A DNA stretch of 64,000 bases, taken from the NCBI GenBank assembly GCA_030867875.1, contig JAOWCC010000238.1, positions 62,001 through 126,000 on the forward strand. Reading direction: 5' to 3'. Numbering within the stretch: the stretch's first letter is position 1; each line of letters opens with the position of its first letter. Under the pieces are notes generated by a model, which was given only the letters and a program-made list of their open reading frames with translations, searched no databases and was not told the DNA's origin. This DNA comes from Actinernus sp. WN-2022 (taxonomy: Eukaryota; Cnidaria; Anthozoa; Actiniaria; Actinernidae). Positions 41,699-53,600 of the stretch are shown here, one piece after another. The position numbers were made by a program, and so were the translations under genes.

Positions 41699-42544
41699 TC
41701 ATGCATAATCTTGTAATCTCACTGTAATGGGTAACTCGTTTTCTGAAAATAGCCCAAACGCGCGATACACTGGACTGTTATGTTATGTATAATTACAGTA
41801 AAATGAAGTAGAATGAAATGTTTCATATGCGCAAGTTGGGTAGTGCCATGCAACGTGTTTGGTTTATAAAGTAAGGCAATTTTCAGTTCAGATAGGGGAT
41901 GTATCATTTATATGCCCTCATATTTTTTATGTTTATGGTAAATGATAGTGTCGCATATCTTACCCACATGTCTCAAACGTCCTGCTTAAAGTAGTTTAAA
42001 AATATAGTACCCACAGTAATAGCGATGTTTGATGTTTGGAAAGATGCGTATATGGATACAGCCTCGCTTTCATGCTATAAATCACGTGACCCTTGTTAAC
42101 TGAATTAATCCTTTTCGTTGCATTTAAAACACTTTTCTATGCATATCTGACAAGTTTTGTGATGATTTGTTGGTTAACATAACAGTTATAGGCAATTTCA
42201 TATTCCAGCCTCGCTTTCATGTTATAAGTCACGTGACCTTTGCTAAATGTATTAAAGCTTTTCATAGTATTAAAGACACTCTTCTACGCATATCTGACAA
42301 GTTTTGTGATGATTTGTTGGTTTTTAGAAAAGTTATAGGCAATTTCATATTCTACCCTCGTTTCCATGCTGAGTTATACACATCACTTTTTAAACTCTCT
42401 GTATAGACCCTTCTAACAGTTAAGAAAATTGCCGACAACATTTTTCTTGTTCCTTAGGGTCCCCTGTATGCAACTAGACTAGTGGCTTGCTTTCTTCATT
42501 AAAATCCCACGGGACTTTTTTTCACTACATATGCTGCCAGACTA
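41655..42544 (-). repeat. right terminal inverted repeat of the long-TIR element
   Basis: Inverse of the left arm without the MITE. It contains two subrepeats (TCTATGCATATCTGACAAG near 42135, TCTACGCATATCTGACAAG near 42285) and ends TGCTGCCAGACTA. It must include the promoter of the internal gene, since the first recognisable exon starts in it (inference). Confidence 0.85.
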
Positions 42545-42559
42545 TATGGGTAAACCTCC

Positions 42560-43760
42560 CCTTGTTTAATTTTATTATAGGGTACCCCTCCTGTTGTATT
42601 ATTTGATTATTATAAGCCACACCCTATTGAGTTTGGAATTACTATGGTCTATCCCTCGCTATATTTTTGATTCGATATACATTTTGCCTACCTGTCCACT
42701 TCGATTATATAATTTCTATTGGCCACTTTCCCATTCTATTATACATTCACTAGCCCACCCTCTAACTTCAAGTATGTAATTATTATAGATAGGACACCCT
42801 TCCTCTTCTAATTTTCTATCACTATAGTCTACGCCTCCCCTTCTTATATTTAATTACTATAGGGTACCCCTGCTGGTCTATTATTTAAATACTATAGGCC
42901 ACACCTCTGATTTTTGAATTCTTATAGTATACCCCCTTCTATTATTTAATTACAATAAGGTACCCCTGCTGTTCTATTATGTAATCACTATAGGCTGCAG
43001 GATTATATTACAGAGGAGTGTTCCTCTTCCCACATATTGTCACACAACACTGTAGACGGTAGAGTTATTTTTAGCATAGAATTTCCCTCGAGAAGAAACA
43101 AAGGCCGTCACTTTTAACCAATCAGGATGCACTGAAAAATTGTAATTAACACGGTTCAAAATGCTAAAAAATTACTAAAGCGCAAGAGAACAAAAGATAA
43201 CGTAATCTCATACTAGAACTTCGCGGCTATAAATAGACACGCCATCTACTGTATGTACTTATGCATTGTGTTAGGGGCCAACACAAGGGCACAGGAACAC
43301 TCCTGTCTAATATACTTCTGCTAAAGGCCATATATATTTCAATTACTATGGTCTACCCCTCGCATTATATTCTTGATTCAATATAGCACACCCTCTAACT
43401 TCAATTATTTCATTTATATTAGTCACTCCTCCCCTTCTATTTTTGATTAACTAGCCCACCCTCTTCTATTATTTAACTACTATAGGACACGCCTTGCGTT
43501 CTATTTTTTATATACTGTATATAGGCAAAACTCCTTTCTATTATTTAATTACTATAGGATACACCTGCTGTTCTATTATTTAATTGCCCTCCCCATTGAT
43601 TTTTGAATTACTATCGTCTACCCCTTCCCTTTTATTTTTGATTCGATAGAGCCCACCCCCTTCAGTTGTATTATTTAATTTATATTGGTCACTCCTCCCC
43701 TTCTATTTTTGTTTCACAATATTAATCCTACCCTTTAACTTCTATTATTTAATTGCTACA
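42560..43760. repeat. degenerate AT-rich tandem repeat, about 38-46 bp
   Basis: Irregular recurrence of TTCTATTATTTAATTACTATAGG followed by a C-rich stretch (GTACCCCTGCTG, CCACACCC, CCACCCTC). The spacing wanders and units are strongly diverged, so the array is old. It is interrupted by an insertion at about 43003-43318. Confidence 0.75.
43003..43318. mobile_element. MITE, CAGAGGAGTGTTCCT ends
   Basis: ACAGAGGAGTGTTCCTCTTCC at the left against GGCACAGGAACACTCCTGT at the right. It splits the degenerate tandem repeat, which resumes on its far side. ATATTA / TAATAT flank it. Confidence 0.7.
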
Positions 43761-44580
43761 GAGTACTCCTTGCCTTCGATGTCAGTTGACAAGAGCACAA
43801 ACATGAAAGCAAAGCAGGACAAAATTCTCACCGATTATTCTTCGCGAAGTCAAAGCACATTCACTCCCAATCAGTCGAAGGTTCTCGTCCAAATAAGGAT
43901 ATACGACCCTATTACGTTTTTAGCACACCTGCGGGGTCCCTCGGTCTTCTCATTAAAATAATAGTTTTATTTCAGAAACAACGAAGAGCCAACACACCAA
44001 AACCTTTTACTCGCAATAAGACTAATGCTCTGTTGTCGAATATATTACTGAACTAAAGAATAATTAAATAGATAAAAATATTTATTCTACGGCTTTCCTT
44101 ACCTGATTCAACAGTACCCCCCTGAGTTAAATTGTCACTTATCGGTTGATGCCAGGACATAGATACTGAAGTTGGGGACTATATATCTATCTTTATACTA
44201 CATAAGACTATATTGCGCAATGGTCGCCTAAAAATGGATTTCGCTTGACCAACCCCTAAAAAATACCGGATCGCCGATTTCAAACCCTAAAAGATACGAC
44301 GATCACCCCTACCAGCCTAATATAGGGTTTTGTCTTTAATGGTGAGCTCAAAATTTCCTTGCTGCGGAGTGCCTATGATTTGTAAGAATAACCCAGCTAT
44401 ACCGTCCATTAGTGTCCATTAGGAACCTCCATCTGATTGGCTAGCGAGAAGCCGTCTATTATGTAGTGGTTACAACATGAGTAGGAGTGTTGTATCAGCC
44501 TATACAATCTCGAGCTGGAACGTATGAAATAAAAACAATTATGAAAATTTGATGGAAAACTAAACAAAATTGAGTCCAGG
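43761..44580. other. intergenic, no gene recognised
   Basis: A 63-codon frame at 43770-43961 (start MPSMSVDKSTNMKAK) has no recognisable motif and no supporting context. Nothing else seen. Confidence 0.45.
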
Positions 44581-44582
44581 GC

Positions 44583-44698
44583 CGGGTTGTTCGAAGCAAG
44601 GTTAACTTTAACTAAATCTGTAATTGTAATCTGTACAGTTTAACCCCGGGTTAGCGATATAACCCTGGGTTATCGCTTAACCTTGCTTCGAACGACCG
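44583..44698. mobile_element. short foldback element, GGTTGTTCGAAGCAAGGTTAA ends
   Basis: GGTTGTTCGAAGCAAGGTTA and TAACCTTGCTTCGAACGACC form the arms, with TAACCCCGGGTTA inside. The left-end motif recurs at 44989 (AGTTGTTCGAAGCCCGATTA), so a second, decayed element lies at about 44985-45070. Confidence 0.8.
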
Positions 44699-45157
44699 GA
44701 TCCTGCTCTATAGTTTGTATCACGGACTCACCTGTGAGACGGTCTCTTTGCATCAATACAGGGGTTCTATCTTGACCACCCAACTGGGATAGGGCTTGAA
44801 GTCCGTGATCGGTTGCGAGATCTCCCCGGAACAGACTCTGGCACTAGTGTTTGTTGGATACAGAATTGGTGATTAAAACATTGTCGTATCTGCGATACAA
44901 GATTATCAGTAAAACAGACGTTGATGTTTTATTAATCTGTATGTCTGTTATCAAATATACAGACACTGATGCTTTATTCTGGCCCCAGTTGTTCGAAGCC
45001 CGATTAAGCTAATCCAGGATTAAATGCAATCTTTAGTTCGATTTGCTAACTTGTGAACGACATCTTCGAGGTTAAAAACTTATTCCTAGAGGAGAAATAA
45101 CGAGTACGTTTCTATTTGTCTTGCTAGAGTTGGAAACAAATACCTTCTACCTAGAGG

Positions 45158-45402
45158 AGTCGGGGTGGCGCAGTGGTTAAGCGATTCGCCTCTCACCTCT
45201 GTGGCCCAGGTTCGATCCCTGGACGCGGCGCCACATGTGAGTTGGTATCTTGGTTTTTCTCCAGGTCCTCCGGTTTTCCTCCCTCCACAAAAAACAATTA
45301 ACACTTCAAATTCCAATTTGATCTGTGATTAGCCGGGTCTTCGCTTTGATCAGCCCCTATACTATGGTTGTTTCAGGTCCCGTTAGAAATTCAGAATTGA
45401 AT
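45158..45402 (+). repeat. tRNA-derived SINE, copy 2 (fuller)
   Basis: A-box-like TGGCGCAGTGG and B box GGTTCGATCCC (45209-45219) in a tRNA-like head of about 75 nt, then the body GCCACATGTGAGTTGG, TCCTCCGGTTTTCCTCCCTC and the 3' end GGTTGTTTCAGGTCCCGTTA. The head resembles a class II (Ser/Leu-like) tRNA start, GTCGGGGTGGCGCAG. The same family is truncated at 18052-18266. Confidence 0.85.
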
Positions 45403-45595
45403 CTAAAGGTGTTCCTGACTCGATAACTCCCGCGGGATACACTCGCGGGCCACTTTATTTACACAGCTTAGTAAAGTAAAATAAGAATGCGGAGACCCGA
45501 AAGAGGCGATTTCGAAGTCAGGTGTAAAGTCCCTCTGGCAGGAAATTTCTACCAAATTCCATCTCTCTGAACTACTGTAAAAGCTTATGATTCTC

Positions 45596-45955
45596 GTGAT
45601 GCTGTGGTTCTTTGGACATCAGAAATTGTTTTAACCGTACTTTGCGTGCAGTATTTGAAGGACAGTGCAGCCGGAGTGGAAGCGATAAATTTCAGCCGCG
45701 AGTATAATAATGAGTTCGGTCTCCGCACTTTTACGGTGTACAAAAACATTTTTACAGCTTAATATTTACGTCTATTGGTCACAAGACGATCCTCGTTGTG
45801 ATTCTGTGGTTCTTCGGACATCAGAAATTGTTTTAACTGGACTTTGCGTGCAGTAGGACAGCGAAGCCGCAGTGGTGTGAGAAATTTCAGCGACGCCTAA
45901 AACATTTGTACATCTTTTCGATTGGTCACAAGACTATCCTCATTGTCGTTATTAA
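45596..45955 (+). repeat. direct duplication, about 200 bp
   Basis: Two diverged copies (about 45596-45790 and 45796-45955) share CTGTGGTTCTT.GGACATCAG, AAATTGTTTTAAC and ATTGGTCACAAGAC.ATCCTC. Noncoding. Confidence 0.75.
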
Positions 45956-46054
45956 TTGTTTCTAGATTGAGACACATTACACATGTGTGTTAATATGGGG
46001 AAAACTGAAGATAATCAACTTCGATGGCAGAAACCCTCATTGAGCTTTAAATGA

Positions 46055-46439
46055 GGTATATAAAACAGGGGCACCCAACGAACTCTTCTGCGAAATATCT
46101 GTTCTGCAACGCACATTAGCTGTCAATTTCTGCAAAATCAGATTTTTCAGCTGGAAAATTCTTCGTTACTGAATTTTAAAAATGACTGGAAAATTCTTCA
46201 ACTTGCTTTAAGCTGAGAATTTCTTTGTACTATCGCTTTTTTACATGAAAAAAAACACAAGTGTTTACCAGCTCAGGTGGGAAACATTATCTGTTCTGCA
46301 AAAGTTTACTTTAATGTCTCCTGGAGACTTCTGCACACACCTTTATATAAACAGCTGAGAGATTTTTCAAAAGAGTTAGCTTGCTCAGTAGCACTGACTG
46401 AAGAACAGATGTCTCTCTGCCAGCAAAGACAAAACTAAG
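46055..46439. other. no feature recognised
   Basis: Short sequence between the disrupted MSVN-type motif at 45983 and the composite repeat. No frame or repeat stands out beyond two GAAAATTCTTC motifs. Confidence 0.45.
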
Positions 46440-48279
46440 GGTACCTTAAAAAAAAATAGAAGATACTACACAGATAACCCGAAATAACTAACCAGGGTAC
46501 CCTAGGATAACACAGGTAGCCCGAAACAACTATAAAGACGATAAAACAATTATTATTATTATTGTTATTTTATTATATTTTTTTGTTACTTAAACTATGA
46601 AGCGTTATAGTGTTTGGATCCTAGCATTTTTGAGCTACCTGTGTTATTCTAGGGTACCCTGGATTACTTGAAGTCACTCGTGTTCTCACTTGTGATGAGA
46701 TCGATCGACTGCATGTGCGTACTTAAGCATCTGATTGTGCGTTCGTAATGTGCCAAATACGCAGGTGTCCGAGCACATCCGCGTTAAAAAAGATACGCCG
46801 GAGTTCAAGCTGCGTGCAGCTTCTTGTTATTATTAATGTTCAATCACGTAAAATTTTTGATCAGTTCTGACCTCTGCCGCTAACAATGTGGGTCGGAGAC
46901 GCTGTGATCGAGCGATAAAACAGGAGCCATGCGCATTAAATTTATAGATTTCTTTTACACTGTTTACATCACATAATATTTCATTACCGTATAATTACCA
47001 CTGTGAGAATGTGAAATGAGCAACACGTGAGACTTCGAGGCGCTGCAGTTCTTTTTAACTACTTTTTAATCTTCTGAGTCTTGTAAAGGAACTGTTATAG
47101 ACCCAAAAATACACGAACAACGTAATACATTCATCTGCGCTGTCCGAACAGATCTAAAAACGTAAGCGAAATACAATCTCAGTTTAGATATAAAAGGTAT
47201 CGAATTATAATCTCAGGTTAGATTCCGTCAGGCGTGCTCAGATAACAAAGGTCAAAGCTCTCAGACAAGACGAGACAAGGAGATATTGATCGATGACTCA
47301 TTGTCAGAAATCTATTCCCGGCCGTATTATAAACATTAGGCAATCTGACAATGGTAAAACTTTGACAGTTTGGGTCAGACACAGCTAAGGCATGTTTTAC
47401 GACAGAATAACCTACAATCACTGACATAATGTTGGAACACTGTAGGGCTATGTTTTCCCTCCCTCAATGTTGCAGTTGGAGCCGGTCGCGAGTGAGCCAT
47501 GAAACTTTTGAGAACCGTTTTGGATTCAACATTGAAAGTCGGGGAAAGGGGTCAGTGTTCCAACGAATATTGGCTGAGATTGTAGCTAGAGAGTCTCTAT
47601 TGGATTAAGATACTGTTACATGTCTGTTAATATGGGGAAAACTGAAGAATCCCTCATTGAGCTTGATGACCATGTACAACAACAATTCTGCCGGTAAGAT
47701 GTTTTAGTGTATACCCGAATGCTGTGCTCGTTTTCTGGTTGAAGAAATAAACTAAAGCCGGACCTCTTTAAAGAAGTTTATCGATTCCTAATAATTAATT
47801 TACATTGTATTGAACGGAACTGCGTCGAACAAACAGGAACTTTGGCTTTATATTGTACTGCATCAGCTAAGTTTTCCCTTATCCGAGTCTGAGATGTAGT
47901 GTGAGTCTTGTCATCTGACTATATCGTATATTTAGTTTAGTTTAGGTTGTTCTAGTGGAAATTGTGAGCGAATTAAGTTGGAAGACAAATTGCAAAACAT
48001 ACGATATTTAAATAGTATTCGGCGTTAACAGGAGCGGACATGGAAATGTTTGTGCCGTGTACTGTCTAGTGTGCGAAAACTGCACACAGTTCCGTCAAAC
48101 TATAAACTTTCCAGTAAAACTACTTCGGTCCGACATGCAGTTTGAGACTTGTCATCTAACTATATCGTATATTTAGTTTAGTTTAGGTGTTCTAGTGGAA
48201 ATTGTGAGCGAATTAAGTTGGAAGACAAATTGCAAAACATACGATAGTAGTACTCAGCGCAGAGCGTACATGGAGAATA

Positions 48280-48492
48280 TTGTGTTTTAATTGTAAAGAT
48301 AATTTTAATTTTTTAGAGGTTTTACATTGCAGAGCAGCCAGAATTATTTTTAATCTCCCAAGACATGTGCCTTCTCAAGATGTTCTTAGAGTCGCTAAAT
48401 GGGATAAAGTAGTTTTCATGTATAAATTAAGCCTAGTTAAATTAATATATAAGATATACAAAGAATTAGTACCATTACTATGGATCACATAA
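48280..48492 (+). pseudogene. non-LTR reverse transcriptase C-terminal fragment, copy B
   Basis: As the fragment at 7429 but reading on through KELVPLLWIT to TAA. LHCRAARIIFNLPRHVPSQD is the recognisable core. It starts without a credible Met and has no upstream catalytic domain. Confidence 0.7.
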
Positions 48493-50534
48493 TAACTAAG
48501 CCTCTTAAATAATTGTAGAAAAACAAATACACTTAATTAGTGAACACTCTCCATGATATGGACTTCGATGCATTATCTGTTCAATGCACTCCTCATTTTA
48601 AGAAATATTTTTTATTTTATTAGCTTGTATTCCGTGTCTGCTTGAGCTCACATAAATACAGACCCGGACATTGCTCCGGACGTACGGGGAGCTCTCATGC
48701 ACACATGTACAGCTGCGAGGGTACATGTGTGTGTTTCTGTGTCTGTAGCTGTTTGGGTCGATGTTTGTGTTTGTATTTGCAGTCAATTAGTATTTGTAGT
48801 ATCCTAGATTAGAGATAATATAACTGTACATGTATTTACACCATCACAAGCACCCCTGTTTGATATACACTCACATAGATACATACTCATGTTTGCGTAC
48901 CCGTGCTTCAGTGGGTTGGCGTTAGTTGAAAGTTACATGTAGTTTCTCACTGTAACCATTCGCTCGTATATAGGTATTGAGAGACCTTATGCATGTCTGT
49001 TAATATGGGGAAAACTGAAGAAACCCTCGTTGAGATTGATAATCATGTAACAAGAACAATTCTGCCGGTAATTAGGCTTTTTACAAATACAATCAAGAGC
49101 ATTTATAGTAAGTTGGTCTAAAAGCTATTTAGTAAATCGCACCGCCATAGACTGGAACGAGACTGTGGTGAAAGGTCATTTGCTCGCATTAAGTGAAAGC
49201 CTAATAGGAAACCTATTAATTTGCTAGGTCACGCAAGGTAACTGGAGTCGGAAGTCAGTCTTGGCTTGCATTCACACATTTTCTCGTTAGTTCACGTTCG
49301 TCGATCGGGACAAATGGATTAAAAAAACAATGATTCAGCTTTCGAACAATGTCAAAGTTGATTTGAAAAAAACCCGGTCCAAGTTAAACGGGAACTGAAC
49401 ACTAAAATCAACCCAACGTCGAAACAAAGATGTATACAAAGGAGGTAATTAACTTCTGGTATTATTTTTTTCTGTGTTGCGCGTCTTTGAAGAGAAAATT
49501 AGTTTTCCTGTTCGATTCTCCGCTGATAAATCTAGATTGTAGATAGTCCGAAAACACATAGAGTATAGAACCGTACCGGTCACCGTACCGCATTGATAAC
49601 AATAGGACAACACAGGTAACCCAAAAATACAAAGACGGCACACACTGATACAACAGATAACCCGAAACAACTAAGCCGATAACACAATTTTTATTATTTT
49701 ATTATTATGATGATTTTGTTTTAATTAAATCATGAAGCGGTAGTGCACTCATGTTCATTCCTGGTCTGACCCGTGTGAGTTATATTTCAGATCATACTAG
49801 TATTTGTATCCTAGTATTTTTGGGCTACCGGTCAGTATCCTAGGTATCCTAGCTTACGTGAAGTTGCTCGTGCTTATTCGTGTTCTACTTGCGTGCCCTC
49901 GTGTTCACTCGTGTTCTACTTTTGATCACAACGTTACGTTTAAACAAAGATGTATTCTAAAGATATAAGTTTTGCTATTATATTTTTCTTGTCGCGTCTT
50001 TGCAGAGAAAATTAGTTTTCAAGGTTCGATTCTCCGCTGATCAATTTAGATTGCGTGTGGCTCAATTCAAAGCAAATTTCCCCATATCGAAGAAAACAAT
50101 GGTTCGAAATTAGGAGCCATTAGTTTAGCAAAAAAACACAGACTTGAGCCGTCTGAGCGGAGGCTGCGACGAAGGTTTCAGCTTTTCTCTTCATAGACGC
50201 GTAACGTAGAAAAATTAAATAGCACAATTTATTTATTTCGAATACATCTTTGCATAGATATCGAATTGATTTTAGGCTTTAGTTCGACTGATTGTGCGTG
50301 TGTACTAACAGTGATATGGCTGTGTGCAGCTAATAACGATGTGTACAGAAGTAGCCCGAAAATACAAAGAGAGGGTACCTTACTTAAAACACAAGTAACC
50401 CGACACAACTAAGCCAAGCTAGAATAACACAGGTAGCCCGGAAATACAAAAAATAGGGTACCCCACTGATAACACAGGTAACCCGATAAAACTATTATAA
50501 TTATATTTGTTTATTATATTCTTTTGTTAATTAA

Positions 50535-51002
50535 ATAGCCCACTTCCGCGATATGCTTTACTTGTCATGCACAAAGGTTTCAACACGAGGCCCCGTGCTA
50601 AATAGGCCCTTTGCAGCTAACAAATCACGTGGTTGTACTGGAGAGCAAAAAAAGAACTGACTTCATTTCTTTCAAGGCCTTGAATTGTACGAGATCGGTA
50701 TTGCTATTAGAAAAACCTGTTTGTAAAGGCTATTTTCCACCTCCAATCAATTGCCGATCTTTCTAAAACTGCGTTTTTAAAGATAGCTTGCTCTCCAGTA
50801 TTCATGGCAACGCCTTTCCCATGGGGATCATGAGCTCAATTCATTCGTTAATGAAGTATTATATCAGCACGTGACTGTTAGCTGCAAAGGGCCTATTAAA
50901 TTTATTATTTTCTCTGTGAAAAGAATGAATTTAATTCAGCACGGAGCCTCGTTTTGAAACCGTTGTGCGTGACAAGTAAAGCATATCGCGGAAGTAGGCT
51001 AT
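50535..51002. mobile_element. nested MITE, copy B
   Basis: Same element and same insertion point as 9686-10155, so it was present before the composite repeat copied itself. Confidence 0.85.
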
Positions 51003-51308
51003 TATGAATCGCTGTGCACTCGTTTTCACTCATGTCCTGACTCATGTGGAGTTTTAGAACAAATCATCTTAGTATTTGGATCCTAGTATTTTTGGGCTAC
51101 CTGTGTTATCCTAGGGTACCCTGGCTTACTTTAAGTCGCTTGTGTTCTACTTTTGTTCACTCGTGTTCTGACTCATTTTAGATGAGATCAACTGTGTGTG
51201 CGTACTGTCGCATCTGATTGTGCGTTGTAATTGGCAAACACGCAGTATCTGAGATAGTCCGCGTTACAAAAAATACGCTGGAGTTCAAGCTGCGTGCAGC
51301 TTCTTGTT

Positions 51309-52706
51309 TAAACATGGTATCCCATCATTTACAATCAATGCTCCTCCAGAGTCAGCCATGTATTTTAGCCATGTATTACACTTTCTTAGTATCCAGAGAG
51401 CCGTTTAACAGTTGTGATGACACAAAATGCTCCTGACTGTATCTTTAGAACATAAACTACATTTTGTAAATGTTTCCGAGGAACATGTACATGTACTCAG
51501 ATCACATGAGTATTTGCACCCTTTGGGCCTTTGACTCGATAACTTATGTACTCTTGTATCCATTCTCAGTACTTTCATGTCTGAGTCCTGTATTTTGCAT
51601 TCTTAATAAAATGCCTGGTTTGGCAACTTTTATATTTCAGGTCTAGAAAAGCCGAAAGGCAATAATAATCCCCATTTCCAATTTTAGACATATTAGTTAT
51701 GGATAATACTATAATACTATAATACTATAATACATTGTACCGTAGATTGAAACCGCAAGCCAGTGAAAAATCTGATCAAAATAATTTAGCTGATGCATGA
51801 TCACAATATTTTGGTGGGAAAATGTAACTAAAACTTGGAAACGTAGATAAAAAAAGGGAAACTCCAGTTCTAAAAGCAATAAAAGTCATTTATATAAGGA
51901 AGGGTTTCTTCATCAACCCAGCTTACTGCTAGTTTTTGTCTGGCCCTGGAGTTTTTAAAAAAATATAATAAATTATTTCCACAGAAAACCATTCAAACGT
52001 ATTTGCTTTTGCTTGTACTTTTGTTCTTTTTTTCCACCGAGTTCTTGCATTTCTTTTGCAAAGACAATTCATTAACTGTTGCAATAGTTACATTTTCATT
52101 TATTTCAATGCATGTACTTAATGTACTCTTTGTCTTATAACACAAAACACACAGGCATGAAAAATACAGTCGCTTTTGAAGATAAGGGAAATGCTAGTGT
52201 GAAATAACATTTAATGCAAGCAGTGACACAAGCAAATAAAATGCCATGTGCTGAACTTGTTTACAAAAAGCCTTGTAGTAGTTTGGATAAGGATTAAAAT
52301 GCCACTTTAAAGCAAGTTTCACTACTATACAATTTATATATTTTATATCTATTTTATTTCAATTTTATACATATTGTAAGAGCACTGAGACTTGCGTTAA
52401 GTGCTCCTAAACATATTATTATTATTATTATTATTATTACTGACTAGCTGGGTTTAGCAGCTGTATATTTTATCCTCAAGCATGCAGATCTATAAAATGA
52501 TTAAATTATGCATGATGAACTCAACCCAGATAGCCAATCACTTTCTTACGATGCTCCAATAATTTATAATGTAAATCATCAATACTCTAACAAAACTACT
52601 ACTTACATCAACAGAACAGTTAGCCTGGTTATAAGGAGCCAATCAAACTCATACACTTTCTTAGGATGCTCCATAATTTATAATGTAAATCATCAATACT
52701 ACTTAC
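51309..52706. other. flank between composite repeat and WW exon
   Basis: No exon recognised. ACTATAATACTATAATACT triplication near 51705, an ATT-triplet microsatellite at 52414-52438, AATAAA at 51606. At 52547-52712 a block of about 112 bp (GATGCTCCA..ATTTATAATGTAAATCATCA) is repeated and includes the WW exon's donor region. Confidence 0.5.
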
Positions 52707-52829
52707 ATGTACATCAACAGAGTTTGGCCACCTGTGTTCTCCAGTAACAGTGTTGTAGAAGAACAAAGTCTCACCAAACTTGCACTTGTATTCATACCAC
52801 TTACAATCCTCAGTTGCCATCTCCATAAT
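52707..52829 (-). CDS. exon encoding a WW-domain-like segment, copy 1
   Basis: A 123-nt open exon on the minus strand with textbook sites: acceptor TCCCCTACATTACAG and donor CAT|GTAAGT. Reads MEMATEDCKWYEYKCKFGET then LFFYNTVTGEHRWPNSVDVH. The pattern W-x(8)-G..LFFYN..TGE..WP fits a WW domain, a small module that binds proline-rich peptides. The neighbouring exons of its gene are not recognisable in the window, so the parent gene is unknown. Duplicated at 58863-58985. Confidence 0.7.
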
Positions 52830-53301
52830 CTGTAATGTAGGGGACAGGAGATAATATGAGGTAGTTAAACAGGGGTTAGATTACAACAGACATGTGGTGA
52901 ACTGAACAGATCATCCAATGAGAACAGCCTTTCTGAAAATACTTATTTTTCTTCCAAGTTTCCTGATCTGTATATGTACACTGTACAGCTTCCATTTGTG
53001 ATTTTGTTTGTATATTTGACAGACCATTCTCATGCTCATACATGATTGGATGATTGCAACAAAAGTATGCAAATACATTAATTTACGCATGGTGCTGTAA
53101 AGGGTAACGACTAATATTCTCCCTTTTTGACTGCCGGTCAGGCTTAAAGGGATTAATATTGCTCAAGATAAGTCCACCCCCTTTTAAGAGTGTGTGTTTG
53201 CCTTGGCACCTATATAGTTGATGTGTTTCTGCAGAATGTTCATAGTTTTACTTAGTTTGTTCAGTGGTCTTGATAACTTCAGTTCTTCAGCTCTCAGCTC
53301 A

Positions 53302-53600
53302 TAATTGTTATAATTTTGTTTAGTTCTTTTTACCCACCCACCCATCCCGGTGGCAGAGAAGATTTATTTGGCAATGCTAGTTTTGATTAGAGTTTAAAAA
53401 GAGCTTATTTACACTGTTCTGCAAATAAACTTCTCTCATTACCAAACAAATACATGTAAGCTGTGTGTTGTCTTGTCTCAATGTGGGGGAATTACTTATA
53501 ACTAACAGTGGCATCACACACACAGTGGCATATATGGTATTAGCAACAGTCTATGCCAATAATTACTGCAGCACCAGGTAACTTAAAGACAGTGAAAAGC
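53302..53600. other. spacer between duplicated units
   Basis: 299 bp present once, between the end of unit 1 homology (53301) and the abrupt start of unit 2 (53601). Nothing recognised; includes CACACACAGTGGCATA. Confidence 0.6.

Larger units (their letters stand above)
36854..42544 (-). mobile_element. long-TIR DNA transposon with PIN/FEN-like and CXC motifs
   Basis: Terminal inverted repeats of about 0.9 kb (right, 41655-42544) and 1.4 kb (left, 36854-38277, enlarged by a MITE and extra subrepeats) enclose one minus-strand gene. Outer ends read TAGTCTGSCAGCA; a conserved block, CCCGTGGGATTTTAATGAAG, follows. The inner ends of both arms stop at GTCGGCCGTTGCCAGG. Each arm has tandem subrepeats of about 128 bp with GGTCACGTGACTTATA. 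The enclosed gene resembles a family of anonymous proteins repeated across invertebrate genomes (recollection, not searched). Its symmetry and single gene argue for a cut-and-paste or related DNA element. TAT may flank both ends, but this is uncertain. Confidence 0.8.
46440..51308 (+). mobile_element. composite repeat, copy B
   Basis: Most complete copy. The left direct repeat (about 46440-46822) contains a palindrome, AGGGTACCCTAGGATAACAC..GTGTTATTCTAGGGTACCCT. The right direct repeat is the same module split by the MITE at 50535-51002. A third module lies at about 49590-49920. Otherwise it follows copy A, with a longer LINE tail. The portion from 47444 onward belongs to the tandem duplication. 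Confidence 0.8.

Noticed and set aside
45158..45235. Functional tRNA gene on the plus strand
   Set aside because: The head is followed by a body and tail shared with a second copy at 18052-18266, so it is a SINE.
52508..52747. 79-codon plus-strand frame (and its duplicate at 58664)
   Set aside because: It contains an internal 112-bp repeat and overlaps the minus-strand WW exon and its donor; no family motif.
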